Shown one piece after another: positions 56,892-64,000 of a stretch of DNA of 64,000 bases. Position numbers and translations under genes: made by a program. The notes under the pieces are model-generated. The model ran no database searches, was not told the origin of the DNA, and was given only the letters and a program-made list of their open reading frames with translations. The first letter of the stretch is position 1. Each line of letters opens with the position of its first letter. The stretch lies in NCBI RefSeq assembly GCF_040546765.1, contig NZ_JBEPOK010000001.1:5208001-5272000 (forward strand). Reading direction: 5' to 3'. The DNA is from Arthrobacter sp. OAP107. Lineage in GTDB: Bacteria; Actinomycetota; Actinomycetes; Actinomycetales; Micrococcaceae.

Positions 56892-57215
56892 ATGAGCGCA
56901 AGCATCACGGCGGTGAGCGCGGGCATTACGGCGGCTGATGCCGCGGCATGTTCGGCGCGCAGCTTTGAAGTGCAGCTGTTGGCGGGGCAGGTGGAGACCT
57001 GCGCGGAACAGCTCGATGCCGTGCGGGCCAGGCTCTCTCAGCTCCAGCTCATGCAGTGGCAGTCGCCTGCGGGTCAGGCCTACCGCTCCAGCCTCCGGGT
57101 GCAGGCGATTGCCCTCTCCGGGGCGCGGGAACGGGTACTTGCCGCCGCACTGGCGCTGCGGCGGCACTCCGTCCATGTCGCAGAGTCGGCCCTTCCTGCA
57201 GCTGGCGGCTACTGA
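56892..57215 (+). CDS. WXG100-like small secreted-type protein
   Basis: This is a 107-residue helical protein. Two Ala/Leu-rich helices are broken by a turn with MQWQSPAGQAYRSSL, like the WxG turn of WXG100/ESX proteins. The start is probably ATG 56892, as the region before it is poor in ribosome sites but the longer frame reads Arg/Pro-rich. Its stop overlaps the start of the large hydrolase by one base (TGATG), so the two are made together. Function: possibly a chaperone or export partner of the next protein. Confidence 0.6.
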   Translation: MSASITAVSAGITAADAAACSARSFEVQLLAGQVETCAEQLDAVRARLSQLQLMQWQSPAGQAYRSSLRVQAIALSGARERVLAAALALRRHSVHVAESALPAAGGY

Positions 57216-58771
57216 TGGCCGAGGCGCCGCCGGGCGGCAGCGGCGGTCAGCTCCGTCCGGTCGAGCCGGCCTCCGACGGTGTCCTTTCCGTGCGCGGCGG
57301 AGTGGGCGGGATCACCTTCCAGCTCGAGGAACTGGATACGGGGGCGCGGGAGCTGGACACCCTCGCCCGGGATTTGGCGGCCGTAGAGCTGGGTATCCAC
57401 CGGGTATGGGAGTCGCTGGGAAGCTACCAGCGGGACGATCCGGCCAGCGGTGCCGAGGCATTGGCCGCTGCCTGGGAGGGGCGGCGTTCTGTGGCGGCGG
57501 TGCGGGAGGAACTGGAGCGGCTGGCCGGCGGTGTGCGTGCCTGCCGGCTCGAGTACAGCGCTGCCGAGACGGCGAATAAGCTCATTGCGCACTTCCACTG
57601 GGACGCATCATGGTTGTGGGGACGGCAACTGCTTGACGTTGGCCTGGCCGGGGACCGGCGGGACTGGCGCCTGAATACGGCCACCAGCGAGGCGATCGCT
57701 TCGAGTGATCCCGTGGTGGCCGGCACGATTCTGGCGGCGCTCCTGGGCGCGCGGCTGGGTGCCATGGACGCTGCCGTGAAGATGGCGCTGACGTCCGGCA
57801 TGACGGGGTCGAGTGTCCCCGCCCTTGCGCGGATGCTGCTGGACCGTGTCCTGCCGGAACTCAGGCCGCGGCCGGTCACGGCACTGAAGCAGGGCTCCAT
57901 GGACATTGGCCTGGACGCGTCCCCGGCAGGTCTTCTTGCCCGGGCCGGGGCGGTGGGTGCCGCCGGCCCCGGCCAGATCGAGGTCATCCGGACAACGAAC
58001 GGGGAACGGGACGCGTTCATCGTGATCATTCCCGGAACGCAGCCTGGCAACATGGGCGGCCCCAACCCGTTCGATGAGGCCGGCGTCGGTGAGGCCTTCG
58101 GGTACGGGTCCCAGTACACCGCCGCAGCAGTCCGGGCGGCCCTCCGGCAGGCCGGGGCCGAAGCCGGGGACCAGGTGGTGGCCGTGGGCTACAGCCAGGG
58201 CGGCATCCATGCCATGAACCTCAGCCAAGACAAGGCCTTCCTGGCCGAGTACAACCTCAAATACGTGCTGACCGCGGGATCGCCGGTGGGCGCGATAACT
58301 CCGGAGCCGGGCGTCAGCAGCCTGCATCTGGAGCACCGGCAGGACTGGGTTCCGGGCAGTGAAGGCCTCCCCAACCCTGACACCAGGGACCGGGTGACAG
58401 TCACGCTCAACGGCCTGGTCAGGACCCCGCCCGGTGAGGACGCCGGCCTTGGCCCCGGGCACAGGCTCACCAACTACGAGGCCGGGGCCAGGGCTGTCTC
58501 CGCGAGCTCCGACCCTTCGCTGGTGGCGTCCACCGGCGCCCTGGCCGCAGTGGTGGGGGCGGGCGGAACGGCCAGGGCCACCCGGTTCCAGCTGGTCCGT
58601 GCACCGAAGCCGCCTGTGCCTGTGCGGCAACTGCCCCTGCTCGATCTGGGCAGGACCATCCTTCCCATCAGCGGTGGCGTGGGCGCGGGCGGTGGTGCCG
58701 GCGCGCGGCCGGGCGGCGGTGGCGTCAGCGGTGGCGGGCGCCGGGAAGCCGGTCAGCCACCAGGGAAATGA
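57215..58771 (+). CDS. Alpha/beta hydrolase with WXG-like N-terminus (PE-PPE/lipase-like)
   Basis: This is a 518-residue protein. An N-terminal helical part (about 30-130) contains long heptad-like helices (ELDTGARELDTLARDLAAVE and WEGRRSVAAVREELERLAGG), and a central hydrolase domain has VVAVGYSQGGIHAMNLS with the nucleophile Ser in GYSQG, and IVIIPGTQPGN near the oxyanion region. The C-terminus is a Gly-rich tail of about 40 residues. It resembles PE-PPE-type lipases and LXG-like effectors. It may be a secreted lipase or toxin-like enzyme. Its 3' end overlaps the convergent holin-like gene by 47 bases. Confidence 0.7.
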   Translation: MAEAPPGGSGGQLRPVEPASDGVLSVRGGVGGITFQLEELDTGARELDTLARDLAAVELGIHRVWESLGSYQRDDPASGAEALAAAWEGRRSVAAVREELERLAGGVRACRLEYSAAETANKLIAHFHWDASWLWGRQLLDVGLAGDRRDWRLNTATSEAIASSDPVVAGTILAALLGARLGAMDAAVKMALTSGMTGSSVPALARMLLDRVLPELRPRPVTALKQGSMDIGLDASPAGLLARAGAVGAAGPGQIEVIRTTNGERDAFIVIIPGTQPGNMGGPNPFDEAGVGEAFGYGSQYTAAAVRAALRQAGAEAGDQVVAVGYSQGGIHAMNLSQDKAFLAEYNLKYVLTAGSPVGAITPEPGVSSLHLEHRQDWVPGSEGLPNPDTRDRVTVTLNGLVRTPPGEDAGLGPGHRLTNYEAGARAVSASSDPSLVASTGALAAVVGAGGTARATRFQLVRAPKPPVPVRQLPLLDLGRTILPISGGVGAGGGAGARPGGGGVSGGGRREAGQPPGK

Positions 58772-59153
58772 CGGTGATGATGATGGCAGCCAGCACCGCG
58801 GTCCAGAAGAACGAATCGATCGTAAAGTGCACCGGCGTGTAGCCGCTGATCCACGAGGTGAGGTACAGCATCGCGGCGTTGATCACCACCGTGAACAGCC
58901 CCAGCGTCAGGATGGTGATGGGCAGGGAGAGGAAGCTGACCACCGGCCGCACAAACGCATTGACCAGGCCAAAAATCAGCCCGATGAACAGGTACGCGAG
59001 GACAATTCCGGCGGCATCGGTTCCCTGGTTCACCCCGGTCTTGGCCACAGCCTCCGTGGTGGCTGTGGTGGAGATGTCCAGGCCGGGCAGAAGCCAGCTG
59101 GCAATCCACAGCGCCAGTCCGTTAATGATCACGCGCATGATGAAAGACCGCAT
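58725..59153 (-). CDS. Phage holin family (four-helix) membrane protein
   Basis: This is a 142-residue integral membrane protein with four helices (VIINGLALWIASWLLPGL, AGIVLAYLFIGLIFGLVNAF, LPITILTLGLFTVVINAAML, FFWTAVLAAIIITVISLVA) and the loop FVRPVVSFLSLP typical of the chromosomal holin-superfamily IV proteins of actinobacteria. The role in these bacteria is not known; it is not a phage gene here. The start may be ATG 59153 or ATG 59138. Confidence 0.85.
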   Translation of the reverse strand: MRSFIMRVIINGLALWIASWLLPGLDISTTATTEAVAKTGVNQGTDAAGIVLAYLFIGLIFGLVNAFVRPVVSFLSLPITILTLGLFTVVINAAMLYLTSWISGYTPVHFTIDSFFWTAVLAAIIITVISLVADRLPGARHR

Positions 59154-59199
59154 GCGCCCATGCTGTCACACCGCAAGGCCGGGCTGGCAGCCGGGGGCA

Positions 59200-59213
59200 T
59201 AGGCTAGGTGGCA
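59200..59213 (+). promoter_or_regulatory. Possible leaderless promoter of hisC
   Basis: A TAGGCT box ends about 7 bases before ATG 59213, as for a -10 element with transcription starting at the ATG. No ribosome site is visible. Confidence 0.4.
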
Positions 59214-60331
59214 TGACTTCATCAGAGACTATGGCGGGGGGCCTGAGGCCCCGACCGGTGGTTGACCGGCTGCCCCGCTACGCTGCAGGTAAGCCGCCCG
59301 TCGCCGTCGACGGCCTTGCAAGCTACAAACTGTCGTCCAACGAGAACCCGCTGCCGCCCATCCCGGCCGTGGTGGAGGCCATTGCCGCCCAGACAGACTT
59401 CAACCGCTACCCCGATCCGCTAAGCACCAAGCTGCGCACCGCGCTCGCAGGGTTCCTCGATGTGCCGGCCGAAGACATCGTCACCGGCGCCGGCAGCCTC
59501 GGCGCGCTCACCCAGCTGCTGAGCACGTTCGCCGGCCAGAACGACGACGGCAAACCTGACGAAGTCATCTACGCGTGGCGGTCCTTTGAGGCCTACCCCA
59601 TCTGCGTTGGGCTGGCCGGGGCAGAGAGCGTCCGGATCCCCGTGACGGCTGACGGGCGTCATGACCTCAACGCCATGGCCGCAGCCGTGACCGCGCGAAC
59701 CAGGGTGATCCTGCTGTGCACCCCCAACAACCCCACGGGCCCCATTCTGACTGCCGAGGAAACTGAGCGCTTCATCAAGGCCGTCCCCTCGGACGTGGCG
59801 GTGGTCATCGACGAGGCCTACCAGGAGTTCGTCCGGGCAGAAGACGCCGTGGACGGCATCCGGATGTACCGCAAGTACCCCAACGTGGTGGTGCTCAGGA
59901 CGTTCTCGAAGGCTCACGGCCTCGCCGGGCTTCGCGTCGGCTACAGCGTTTCCCAGCCACAGCTCACCCAGCACCTGCGCGTGGCCGCCACCCCGTTTGC
60001 AGTCTCGCAGATCGCCGAACAGGCCGCCGTGGTGTCGTTGCAGAATTTTGACCAGGTTGTAGAAAGGGTACAAAGCCTGGTGGAGGAGCGGGACCGCGTG
60101 ACAGCTGGCCTCCGGGACCTCGGTTGGTTCGTTCCGGACGCCCAGGGAAACTTTGTCTGGCTCGATCTGGGCGAGAACAGTGCGGAGTTTGCGCAGCTTG
60201 CCGGGGAGCGGGCGCTGTCTGTCCGGGCTTTCGGAAACGAAGGCGTCCGCGTCAGCGTCGGCGAAGTGGAAGCGAATACGCGTTTCCTGCAACTCTGTGC
60301 GGTTTACACAAAACCGCCGCGCCGTTCCTAG
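59213..60331 (+). CDS. hisC: Histidinol-phosphate aminotransferase
   Basis: This is a 372-residue PLP-dependent aminotransferase converting imidazole-acetol phosphate and glutamate to histidinol phosphate. It has YKLSSNENPLPPIPAV at the start, CTPNNPTGPILTAEE, DEAYQEFVRAED and the PLP lysine in LRTFSKAHGLAGLRVGY. It is a free-standing gene outside a his operon; a role as aromatic aminotransferase (the family overlaps) is possible. It is followed by a hairpin. Confidence 0.9.
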   Translation: MTSSETMAGGLRPRPVVDRLPRYAAGKPPVAVDGLASYKLSSNENPLPPIPAVVEAIAAQTDFNRYPDPLSTKLRTALAGFLDVPAEDIVTGAGSLGALTQLLSTFAGQNDDGKPDEVIYAWRSFEAYPICVGLAGAESVRIPVTADGRHDLNAMAAAVTARTRVILLCTPNNPTGPILTAEETERFIKAVPSDVAVVIDEAYQEFVRAEDAVDGIRMYRKYPNVVVLRTFSKAHGLAGLRVGYSVSQPQLTQHLRVAATPFAVSQIAEQAAVVSLQNFDQVVERVQSLVEERDRVTAGLRDLGWFVPDAQGNFVWLDLGENSAEFAQLAGERALSVRAFGNEGVRVSVGEVEANTRFLQLCAVYTKPPRRS

Positions 60332-60343
60332 CGCTTAACAAAC

Positions 60344-60366
60344 ATCCGGCGCTACCTACGCCGGAT
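60344..60366 (+). terminator. Terminator of hisC
   Basis: ATCCGGCG (60344-60351) pairs with CGCCGGAT (60359-60366) over a 7-base loop, 13 bases after the stop. Confidence 0.55.
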
Positions 60367-60390
60367 AAAGTAAGGAACAGTAAGCCAAAT

Positions 60391-60432
60391 ATATATGCCC
60401 CGCCGGGAATACATTCCCGAAGAGGCATATAT
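60391..60432. promoter_or_regulatory. Nested palindrome upstream of the oxo acid dehydrogenase operon
   Basis: ATATATGCC (60391-60399) pairs with GGCATATAT (60424-60432); within it, CGGGAAT (60404-60410) pairs with ATTCCCG (60413-60419) across a 2-base centre. It lies 50-90 bases before the E1alpha start, in an otherwise GC-rich region. It looks like a regulator-binding site over the promoter; an Lrp/AsnC-type BkdR is one possibility. Confidence 0.55.
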
Positions 60433-60479
60433 CCCAGCGACATTGCAACGCATCCGGATGCGGCAGGCAAGGAGACGGT

Positions 60480-61724
60480 ATGGGCGCAACACATCTGCCC
60501 TCCACCGAGTTCGATGGAACGGAACTGGACGACCAGCTCGAGGCGCAGGCCGAGGCTGCCCTGGGCGTGCCTCCGACAGAGATGGTCCAGCTTCTGGGCC
60601 CCGATGGCACGCTGGGAACAGACTCCGTGTTCTCCGAGTACGCCGGGCGTCTCGACGCCGAAAAGCTCCGGGGTTTCTACGCGGACATGGCGGCCATCCG
60701 CCGCTTCGACCAGGAAGCCACCGCCCTGCAGCGGCAGGGCCAGCTGGCACTGTGGGTGCCGCTGACCGGCCAGGAAGCAGCCCAGATCGGATCCGGACGG
60801 GCCAGCCAGCCGCAGGACTACATCTTCCCCACCTACCGCGAGCACGGCGTTGCGCTGACCCGCAACGTGGACCTGGCCGAACTGCTGAAGCAATTCCGCG
60901 GCGTCTCCAACGGCGGCTGGAACCCCAAGGACACCAACTTCCACCTGTACACGCTGGTCCTGGCCGCGCAGACGCCGCACGCCGTCGGATACGCCATGGG
61001 CATCCAGCGCGACCAGAAGCTCGCCGAAGCGCAGAGGCTGGAAGGCGCCCAGGGCGTGGAAGGCACGGCCGAGCCCAAGGCCGCCGTCATGGTCTACTTC
61101 GGGGACGGTGCGAGCTCCGAGGGCGACGTCCACGAGTCCATGGTCTTTGCCTCGTCGTACAACGCCCCGGTGGTTTTCTTCTGCCAGAACAACCACTGGG
61201 CCATTTCCGTGCCCACCGCTGTGCAGACCCGCATCCCGCTGTCCAACCGCGCCAAGGGCTACGGCTTCCCGGGCATCCGGGTGGACGGGAACGACGTCAT
61301 CGCGGTGCACGCCGTCACCGAATGGGCGCTCGAGCACGCACGCCAGGGCAACGGCCCCGTCCTGATCGAGGCCTTCACCTACCGCGTGGGCGCCCACACC
61401 ACAGCCGACGACCCCACGAAGTACCGCGAGTCCGCAGAAGAGGCCCTGTGGCGCGAAAAGGACCCGTTGGACCGTCTGGAGAAATACCTCCGGGCCGAGG
61501 GCATGGCCGACGACGCGTTCTTCGCCGAGGTTGCCGCCGAGGGCGACGAGCTCGCCGCCTACATCCGCAAGTCCACCTACGCGTCGGACGCCCCGGACAT
61601 CAGGACCGCCTTCGCCAACACCTACGTCGAGGCGCATCCGCTCGTGGCCGAGGAACTGGCATGGTTCGAAGAGTACAGCGCCGGCTTTGCCGGCGAGGAC
61701 GAGGGAGACGGGGCAGGCCGCTGA
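60480..61724 (+). CDS. 2-oxo acid dehydrogenase E1 component, alpha subunit
   Basis: This is a 414-residue thiamine-diphosphate-dependent E1alpha of a pyruvate or branched-chain 2-oxo acid dehydrogenase. Landmarks are the QGQLALWVPLTGQEAAQIGS region, YREHGVALTR, and the ThDP motif VYFGDGASSEGDVHESMVFA ending in FCQNNHWAIS. It lacks a mitochondrial-type lead and is the usual actinobacterial length. AAGGAGA precedes ATG 60480. The stop overlaps the E1beta start (TGATG). The two-gene E1 form suggests the branched-chain (bkdA) type, though such enzymes are often annotated as pdhA. Confidence 0.92.
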   Translation: MGATHLPSTEFDGTELDDQLEAQAEAALGVPPTEMVQLLGPDGTLGTDSVFSEYAGRLDAEKLRGFYADMAAIRRFDQEATALQRQGQLALWVPLTGQEAAQIGSGRASQPQDYIFPTYREHGVALTRNVDLAELLKQFRGVSNGGWNPKDTNFHLYTLVLAAQTPHAVGYAMGIQRDQKLAEAQRLEGAQGVEGTAEPKAAVMVYFGDGASSEGDVHESMVFASSYNAPVVFFCQNNHWAISVPTAVQTRIPLSNRAKGYGFPGIRVDGNDVIAVHAVTEWALEHARQGNGPVLIEAFTYRVGAHTTADDPTKYRESAEEALWREKDPLDRLEKYLRAEGMADDAFFAEVAAEGDELAAYIRKSTYASDAPDIRTAFANTYVEAHPLVAEELAWFEEYSAGFAGEDEGDGAGR

Positions 61725-62704
61725 TGACCACCATGACCATAGCCAAGGCCATCAACGAGGGCCTGCGCGCCACCCTCAGCAACAACCCCAAGTCCCTCCT
61801 CATGGGCGAGGACATCGGACCCCTCGGCGGCGTTTACCGCGTCACCGACGGCCTGATCGGCGAATTCGGCGCCGACCGCGTGATGGACACCCCGCTGGCA
61901 GAATCCGGCATCATCGGCACCGCGATCGGCCTGGCGCTGCGCGGCTACCTGCCCGTTGCGGAAATCCAGTTCGACGGCTTCGTCTTCCCCGGCTTCAACC
62001 AGATCACCACGCAGCTGGCCAAGATCCACTCGCGCAGCAACGGCAACCTCACCGTGCCCGTGGTCATCCGCATTCCCTACGGCGGCGGCATCGGCTCCAT
62101 CGAGCACCACTCGGAATCGCCGGAGGCACTGTTCGCGCACACCCCCGGCCTGCGCATCATCACCCCGTCCAACCCCCACGACGCCTACTGGATGATCCAG
62201 CAGGCCGTGAACTGCCAGGACCCGGTGATCGTCTTTGAGCCGAAGCGCCGCTACTGGCTCAAGGGCGAGGTGGACACCGAATCGGCCGGCCCGGCTGAAG
62301 ACCCGTTCAAGGCCCATGTGGTCCGGGAGGGAACCGACGCCACCGTGGTGGTCTACGGCCCGCTCGTCCCCGTCGCCCTCGCCGCCGCCAACGCCGCGGC
62401 CGAGGACGGCCGCAGCATCGAAGTGATCGACCTGCGCTCCATCTCACCGATCGATTTCGACGCCATCGAAGCCTCCGTGAGGAAAACGGGCCGGCTGGTC
62501 GTGGCGCACGAGGCACCCACCTTCGGCGGCATCGGCGGCGAAATCGCTGCCCGCATCAGCGAACGGGCCTTCCTGTCGCTGGAGGCTCCGGTCATCCGGG
62601 TCGGGGGCTTCCATATGCCGTACCCCGTGGCCAAGATCGAAGAGGACTACCTGCCGGACATCGACCGCATCCTTGAGGCACTGGACCGCGCCTTCGCATA
62701 CTGA
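61724..62704 (+). CDS. 2-oxo acid dehydrogenase E1 component, beta subunit
   Basis: This is a 326-residue E1beta with LMGEDIGPLGGVYRVTDGL, DTPLAESGIIGTAIGLALRG, the EIQFDGFVFPGFNQI region and the C-terminal HEAPTFGGIGGEIAARISE. It forms the alpha2beta2 decarboxylase with the upstream product. It is coupled to E1alpha by a one-base overlap and followed by the E2 gene after 87 bases. Confidence 0.93.
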   Translation: MTTMTIAKAINEGLRATLSNNPKSLLMGEDIGPLGGVYRVTDGLIGEFGADRVMDTPLAESGIIGTAIGLALRGYLPVAEIQFDGFVFPGFNQITTQLAKIHSRSNGNLTVPVVIRIPYGGGIGSIEHHSESPEALFAHTPGLRIITPSNPHDAYWMIQQAVNCQDPVIVFEPKRRYWLKGEVDTESAGPAEDPFKAHVVREGTDATVVVYGPLVPVALAAANAAAEDGRSIEVIDLRSISPIDFDAIEASVRKTGRLVVAHEAPTFGGIGGEIAARISERAFLSLEAPVIRVGGFHMPYPVAKIEEDYLPDIDRILEALDRAFAY

Positions 62705-62791
62705 TGCTAAGGCGCACCAGCGCCGGCTGACTCTTTCGCCTACCGCCTCCGCACCTCCCGGAGCGCCCGAGCTTTCGAACCCGAGGATCCC

Positions 62792-64000
62792 ATGACGCTT
62801 AACAAGTTCAACCTCCCCGACGTCGGTGAGGGCCTGACCGAGGCAGAGATCGTTTCGTGGAAGGTCAAGCCCGGCGACGAGGTGGCCATCAACGACGTCC
62901 TGTGCGAGATCGAAACGGCCAAGTCCCTCGTGGAGCTCCCGTCCCCGTTCGCCGGCACCGTCGCTGAACTGCTGGTCCCGGAAGGGGCGACGGTCGACGT
63001 CGGGACGGCCATCATCAGCGTGTCTGACACGATGCACGGTGACCCCACCCCGGCCGACGCGCCCGCGCCAATGTACGGAAAGCTGCCGGCGGACGCCGGG
63101 TCCGGCGCCGCCGGTGAAAAGTCCGACGGCGGAGCTGCCGCCGGCGGCCTTGCCGCCGGTCCGCTGGTGGGTTCAGGTCCGAAGGCCGACGCCGTGAAGC
63201 GGCGCCCGCGGCTGACCCGGCCCGCGATACCGGCAGATACGGTCCACGGTGCTCCGGAAGTGGAGCCTGTCCAGCCCCACTCCGCGCAGGAGGTGCTCGT
63301 GGACGTTCCTGCCAGCGCAGCAGGGCCAGTGGCCGGGCCCGTCCCAGCAAGGCGGCCTGAGTGGACTCCGGCGCTCGAGTCCGACAAGCCGACCATTGGC
63401 GGGGCCATTTCCGGGCTCATGACCAGGGTCCTGGCCAAGCCGCCGGTGCGCAAGATCGCCCGTGACCTCGGCATCGACCTGGCCGACGTCGTGGCCACGG
63501 GCGCGCGCGGCGAGGTGACGCGCGAGGACCTGGTCAGCTACCAGGCTCAGCGCGACGCGGAACTGGACAAGGCGGACACCTTCTGGGGAACGTCCGGCCG
63601 TCCCCAGGAGCAGCGGGTCGAGCGTATCCCGGTCAAGGGCGTTCGGAAGGCGACCGCCAAGGCCATGGTGGAGTCAGCGTTCTCCGCGCCGCACGTGAGC
63701 ATCTTCGTGGACGTGGATGCCAGCCGCACCATGGAATTCGTCAAGCGGCTCAAGGCTTCCCGCGACTTCGAGGGCATCAAGGTCTCCCCGCTGCTGATCC
63801 TTGCCAAAGCCGTCATCTGGGCCGCGGCAAGGAACCCGAGCGTGAACGCCACGTGGGTGGACAACCCGGACGGCAGCGACGCCGCCGAGATCCACGTGAA
63901 GCACTTCATGAACCTGGGCATCGCCGCGGCCACGCCGCGCGGGCTGATGGTCCCGAACATCAAGAACGCCCAGGACCTGTCCCTCAAGGAACTGGCGCTG
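62792..64000 (+). CDS. 2-oxo acid dehydrogenase E2 component, dihydrolipoamide acyltransferase (3' end cut)
   Basis: The first 403 residues of the E2 subunit are in the window; the rest lies past the right edge. A single N-terminal lipoyl domain (1-78) carries the lipoyl lysine in EIETAKSLVELP. A long Ala/Pro/Gly linker follows, then the peripheral-subunit-binding domain at about 213-248 (PPVRKIARDLGIDLADV). The start of the acyltransferase core follows (VKGVRKATAKAMVES, APHVSIFVDVD, KVSPLLILAKAVIWAAARNP). The HxxxD active site is not reached. Start ATG 62792 has GAGGA upstream. Confidence 0.93.
   Translation, partial: MTLNKFNLPDVGEGLTEAEIVSWKVKPGDEVAINDVLCEIETAKSLVELPSPFAGTVAELLVPEGATVDVGTAIISVSDTMHGDPTPADAPAPMYGKLPADAGSGAAGEKSDGGAAAGGLAAGPLVGSGPKADAVKRRPRLTRPAIPADTVHGAPEVEPVQPHSAQEVLVDVPASAAGPVAGPVPARRPEWTPALESDKPTIGGAISGLMTRVLAKPPVRKIARDLGIDLADVVATGARGEVTREDLVSYQAQRDAELDKADTFWGTSGRPQEQRVERIPVKGVRKATAKAMVESAFSAPHVSIFVDVDASRTMEFVKRLKASRDFEGIKVSPLLILAKAVIWAAARNPSVNATWVDNPDGSDAAEIHVKHFMNLGIAAATPRGLMVPNIKNAQDLSLKELAL

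Noticed and set aside
58725..59153. Holin-like gene as a sign of a prophage
   Set aside because: No other phage gene is near; this protein family is chromosomal in many actinobacteria.

Overview
The window is a 64-kb chromosomal stretch of a high-GC actinobacterium, most likely a member of the Micrococcaceae (Arthrobacter / Pseudarthrobacter type). The signs are very GC-rich third positions, many GTG starts, ATGA/GTGA/TGATG gene couplings, several promoters that look leaderless, a fused two-domain QsuB-type dehydroshikimate dehydratase, a c-di-AMP riboswitch in front of a LysM-NlpC/P60 wall enzyme, and a dense set of IclR, GntR and MocR regulators guarding catabolic modules. I see no tRNA, rRNA, CRISPR array, transposase or phage block. 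The genus is an inference.

Layout. 1-4.3 kb: a flavin monooxygenase (cut by the left edge), an MFS importer, an IclR regulator, a TetR-like HTH-only protein and three very small ORFs. Four promoters here share one operator design (CGTTC-N7-GAACG, usually with a third half-site 3 bp further on), so this looks like one small regulon. Two of the small ORFs are paralogues with a C[S/T]PWxGLY motif, and a 37-residue Cys-rich ORF follows one of them. I do not recognise them. 4.4-10.1 kb: two convergent GH13 enzymes, a luciferase-like oxidoreductase coupled to the second one, and an ATP-dependent DNA ligase. 10.1-23.5 kb: a complete catabolic block for shikimate/quinate and protocatechuate, with an MHS importer, an IclR regulator, shikimate/quinate dehydrogenase, fused dehydroshikimate dehydratase, pcaHGBDC, pcaF, pcaIJ and a PcaR-like IclR regulator. 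It would take shikimate (or quinate, given a dehydroquinase encoded elsewhere) to succinyl-CoA and acetyl-CoA. 50.1-52.2 kb adds an IclR regulator and pobA, which feed 4-hydroxybenzoate into the same ring-cleavage pathway.

23.6-36.5 kb: a three-subunit proton-translocating transhydrogenase, the c-di-AMP-controlled NlpC/P60 gene, a SnoaL-like protein coupled to an NCS1 permease, the lysG/lysE exporter pair, a MocR regulator divergent from a DapA-family aldolase, a frameshifted MFS gene and a diacylglycerol-kinase-family protein. 36.6-41.7 kb (minus strand): a GntR-controlled operon with an ACS-type importer, a Cys-less hydantoin-racemase homologue, a hydantoinase-type amidohydrolase and an arylmalonate-decarboxylase-like protein. 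41.9-50 kb: aldo/keto reductase, HPP and ACT membrane proteins, a secreted beta-propeller, a FUSC-like membrane protein, and a molybdopterin oxidoreductase coupled to a small helical protein.

52.3-64 kb: a FAD monooxygenase, hot-dog thioesterase, GNAT, histidine phosphatase, purB, a WXG100-like protein coupled to a large alpha/beta hydrolase, a holin-like membrane protein, hisC, and the start of a 2-oxo acid dehydrogenase operon (E1alpha, E1beta, E2 cut by the right edge) behind a striking nested palindrome. Three genes carry single-base frameshifts, each beside a run of four or five G, which suggests sequence errors as much as real decay.
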